Shown here: positions 5,194 through 7,100 of the stretch, piece after piece
Layout: each line of letters opens with the position of its first letter
How positions within the stretch are numbered: the stretch's first letter is position 1
Origin: an uncultured Ruminococcus sp.
Lineage (GTDB): Bacteria > Bacillota > Clostridia > Oscillospirales > Acutalibacteraceae
Reading direction: 5' to 3'
Length of the DNA stretch: 7,100 nt
Assembly (NCBI GenBank): GCA_902773265.1
Contig: CACYDZ010000121.1
Coordinates: 1-7,100 of the forward strand
The notes under the pieces: generated by a model
The model's input: only the letters and a program-made list of their open reading frames with translations
Database searches by the model: none
What the model was told of the DNA's origin: nothing
Program-made: the position numbers and the translations under genes

Positions 5194-6963
5194 ATGTCAC
5201 TTGTTAATATAAAAATTGAAGGTGTTCCTTATCAGGTGGAAGCTGGACTTACCATTCTGGAGGCTGCCAAAAAATGCGGATATGATATTCCGTCATTATG
5301 TACATTCAATCACGGTCAGTGTTCATTAGGTTCATGTCGTGTATGCCTTGTTGAAGCTACCGGAGCAAGAGGTCTGGTTGCATCTTGTGTATACCCCGTT
5401 GCTGAAGGTATGGAAATCCGTATTTCTTCACCCAAAGCTGTCAAGGCAAGAAGAACATCTGTTGAACTGTTGCTTTCCAACCATAACAGAGATTGTCAGC
5501 AATGTTCCAAAAACGGCAACTGTGAACTGCTTAATGTAGCACAGATTACAGGTGCCAGAGAAGGTGCTTTTCATGGTAAGAAAACATCAACAACTTATGA
5601 TGAGTTTTCTCCGTCCATTATCAGAGATACCTCAAAATGTATTCTTTGCGGACGCTGTGTTGTAAGATGTCAGGAAGCACACGGCAACGGTATTCTTGGG
5701 TTCGAAAATCGTGGATTTGAAACTATCGTTGCTCCTGCCGGTAACCACTCTTTCGCTAATTCTCCTTGTCTGCTTTGCGGTCAGTGCGTATCTGTATGTC
5801 CTACAGGTGCTTTGATGGAAAAATCTGAAATCTGGAAAGTCGATAAGGCTATGGCAGAAGGCAAACATGTCGTTGTACAGACTGCTCCCGCTGTAAGAGC
5901 ATCGCTGGGTGAAGAGTTCGGTATGAAAATCGGTACTCCTGTTACCGGTAAAATGGTTGCTGCTCTCAAGCGTCTGGGCTTTGATAAGGTCTATGACACT
6001 AACTTTGGTGCTGACCTCACTATCATGGAAGAGGCTCATGAACTTATTGCCAGAATTAAAAATGGCGGTACATTACCTATGCTTACCTCCTGTTCTCCCG
6101 GTTGGGTCAACTACGCTGAGTATTACTATGGCGATTGCTTAGACCATCTTTCTTCCTGTAAATCCCCTCACGAAATGCAGGGTGCGATTATTAAATCCTA
6201 CTATGCAGAAAAGAACGGCATTGACCCTAAAGATATCTTTGTGGTTTCTATTATGCCTTGTACAGCTAAGAAATATGAAAAAGAACGCCCTCAACTGGCG
6301 GCTGTCAACGGTCTGCCTGATGTTGACGCTGTTCTGACCACCCGTGAACTCGGTACTTTGATTAAGCGTTCAGGTATCAACTTTGCAAAACTTCCTGACG
6401 AGGAATTTGACCAGGATATTATGGGTCTTTATTCAGGTGCAGGCGTTATCTTCGGTGTTACCGGCGGTGTTATGGAAGCTGCTCTCAGAACGGCTTATCG
6501 TACACTTATGGGTGAAGAATATGGTCCTATCAATTTCACAGAAGTTCGTGGTTTTGACGGTCTCAAAGAAGCTACCCTCAACCTTGCAGGCAACGAAATC
6601 AAAATCGCTGTCGCTCACGGTATGAAGAACGCTAAACCGATTATGGACGATATCCGTGCAGGCAAATCACCTTATACATTCATCGAAATTATGTGTTGTC
6701 CCGGTGGTTGTATCAACGGTGGCGGTCAATCCTATATCCGTCCTTCTCTCCTTACTGATGAAGATGCTGATATCATCGACACTTATAAGCAAAAGCGTGC
6801 TGATGCTCTTTATTCTGAAGATGAAAGACAGACCTATCGTCAGTCACATAACAATCCGCAGATTCAGGAACTTTATAAAGAATATCTCGGCGAACCCAAT
6901 TCCCATAAAGCTCATGAATTACTTCACACAACTTATGTTAAAGACAGAGTAAGATTTGAATAA
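5194..6963 (+). CDS. hydA: Trimeric [FeFe] hydrogenase, catalytic subunit HydA
   Basis: The 589-residue catalytic subunit forms or oxidises H2 at the H-cluster. The N-terminal plant-type [2Fe-2S] domain has C36, C48, C51 and C65. A His-ligated [4Fe-4S] cluster follows (H97, C101, C104, C110), then two ferredoxin-like clusters (C149, C152, C155, C159 and C192, C195, C198, C202). In the H-domain, motif L1 reads TSCSPGW (298-304), L2 reads MPCTAKKYE (354-362) and L3 reads MCCPGGCINGGGQ (500-512). The proton-path residues matching CpI E279, E282 and S319 appear kept (E280, E283, S320/S321), as does the Lys after L2 (K359). The C-terminal small-subunit-like domain (about 530-589) ends LLHTTYVKDRVRFE. 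The extra C-terminal [2Fe-2S] domain of Thermotoga HydA is absent. Three motif positions are unusual: S301 where the classical second Cys lies, C501 for the classical Ala, and S513 for Pro. AGGAGGG at 5179-5185 sets the start. It is the last gene of the operon, before a strong terminator. Maturases HydE, HydF and HydG are not in the window. Confidence 0.95.
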   Translation: MSLVNIKIEGVPYQVEAGLTILEAAKKCGYDIPSLCTFNHGQCSLGSCRVCLVEATGARGLVASCVYPVAEGMEIRISSPKAVKARRTSVELLLSNHNRDCQQCSKNGNCELLNVAQITGAREGAFHGKKTSTTYDEFSPSIIRDTSKCILCGRCVVRCQEAHGNGILGFENRGFETIVAPAGNHSFANSPCLLCGQCVSVCPTGALMEKSEIWKVDKAMAEGKHVVVQTAPAVRASLGEEFGMKIGTPVTGKMVAALKRLGFDKVYDTNFGADLTIMEEAHELIARIKNGGTLPMLTSCSPGWVNYAEYYYGDCLDHLSSCKSPHEMQGAIIKSYYAEKNGIDPKDIFVVSIMPCTAKKYEKERPQLAAVNGLPDVDAVLTTRELGTLIKRSGINFAKLPDEEFDQDIMGLYSGAGVIFGVTGGVMEAALRTAYRTLMGEEYGPINFTEVRGFDGLKEATLNLAGNEIKIAVAHGMKNAKPIMDDIRAGKSPYTFIEIMCCPGGCINGGGQSYIRPSLLTDEDADIIDTYKQKRADALYSEDERQTYRQSHNNPQIQELYKEYLGEPNSHKAHELLHTTYVKDRVRFE

Positions 6964-6970
6964 TATTTTT

Positions 6971-7005
6971 GCCCCGACAGGCTGTTATGCTTGTCGGGGC
7001 TTTTT
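6971..7005 (+). terminator. Intrinsic terminator of the hydCBA operon
   Basis: Eight bases after the hydA stop, 6971-6982 pairs with 6989-7000 in a 12-bp GC-rich stem (GCCCCGACAGGC with GCTTGTCGGGGC, one G-U pair) around a TGTTAT loop, followed at once by five T. This is a textbook Rho-independent terminator reading rightward. An ATTTTT run just before the stem gives no A-tract on the coding strand, so it should be poor in the other direction only if T-tract rules apply strictly. Confidence 0.92.
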
Positions 7006-7016
7006 GCGTTGTCCTG

Positions 7017-7035
7017 TCGGGGAGTTCCTCCCCGA
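7017..7035 (+). repeat. GC-rich hairpin between terminator and repeat
   Basis: Bases 7017-7024 (TCGGGGAG) pair with 7028-7035 (CTCCCCGA) around a TTC loop, a perfect 8-bp stem. The eight bases TGTCGGGG at 7015-7022 repeat the descending arm of the operon terminator (6992-6999), so the two hairpins could exchange partners. It directly precedes the structured repeat at 7042-7100 and may belong to a longer form of that element. The left-end copy lacks a counterpart. Confidence 0.55.
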
Positions 7036-7041
7036 ACCCCT

Positions 7042-7100
7042 GAGTTAAGGGCGTTGCCCTTAACAATCCCACAAACTTTTTGAAAAAAGTTTGACAAAAA
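7042..7100 (+). repeat. Two-hairpin structured repeat, copy 2 (may continue past the window)
   Basis: This has the same layout and orientation as copy 1 at 101-161: GAGTT, hairpin, AATCCC, hairpin, CAAAAA. The first stem pairs 7044-7052 (GTTAAGGGC) with 7056-7064 (GCCCTTAAC) around GTT. The second pairs 7072-7081 (CAAACTTTTT) with 7084-7093 (AAAAAGTTTG) around GA. Where copy 1 has CC and GG in the second stem, this copy has AA and TT, so pairing is preserved. No coding frame or transposase is associated with it. It resembles dispersed intergenic repeats seen in many Clostridia, but I cannot name a family. The element reaches the last base of the window. Confidence 0.75.

Noticed and set aside
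2797..6963. hydCBA as part of complex I or a formate dehydrogenase
   Set aside because: The third gene carries L1, L2 and L3 H-cluster motifs of [FeFe] hydrogenase, and no other complex I or formate dehydrogenase subunits are present.

Overview
The window looks like chromosomal DNA from an anaerobic, low-to-moderate GC member of the Firmicutes (class Clostridia). A Ruminococcus-like gut or rumen fermenter is my best guess. The evidence is strong AGGAGG-type ribosome binding sites, AT-rich intergenic DNA, an oxygen-sensitive multi-cofactor [FeFe] hydrogenase and a Crp/Fnr regulator of clostridial type. The genus is inference. No phage gene, transposase, CRISPR array, tRNA or rRNA is visible.

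Layout. Positions 1-199 hold no convincing gene but carry a small two-hairpin repeat (101-161). Two genes run leftward: a membrane-anchored cardiolipin synthase of the phospholipase D superfamily (200-1756), and upstream of it a Crp/Fnr-family transcription factor (1826-2458). A 338-base divergent regulatory region follows (2459-2796). Three genes then run rightward as a tight operon: hydC (2797-3276), hydB (3290-5176) and hydA (5194-6963). The operon ends at a strong intrinsic terminator (6971-7005). After it comes a tandem of hairpins whose last part (7042-7100) is a second copy of the repeat at the left end.

How the genes work together. HydA, HydB and HydC form the cytoplasmic trimeric [FeFe] hydrogenase (HydABC/Hnd type). 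In characterised relatives it is electron-bifurcating and couples NADH plus reduced ferredoxin to H2. HydC and the N-terminus of HydB carry thioredoxin-like [2Fe-2S] clusters. HydB binds FMN and NAD(H) and has extra [4Fe-4S] clusters. HydA carries an N-terminal iron-sulfur wire and the H-cluster. This system is well known. The cardiolipin synthase has no obvious biochemical link to it.

The most interesting parts are these. (1) Two near-identical 16-bp palindromes (TGTTGC-N4-GCAACA) lie in the divergent region. Each sits exactly 27.5 bp from a -10-like hexamer, one reading toward the regulator and one toward hydC, and neither hexamer has a good -35. This is the geometry of class II activation by a Crp/Fnr protein. 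(2) HydA has unusual H-cluster motifs: TSCSPGW where TSCCPxW is classical, MCCPGGC where MACxxGC is classical, and GGGQS where GGGxP is classical. (3) The repeats at the two window ends keep their hairpins through compensatory base changes.
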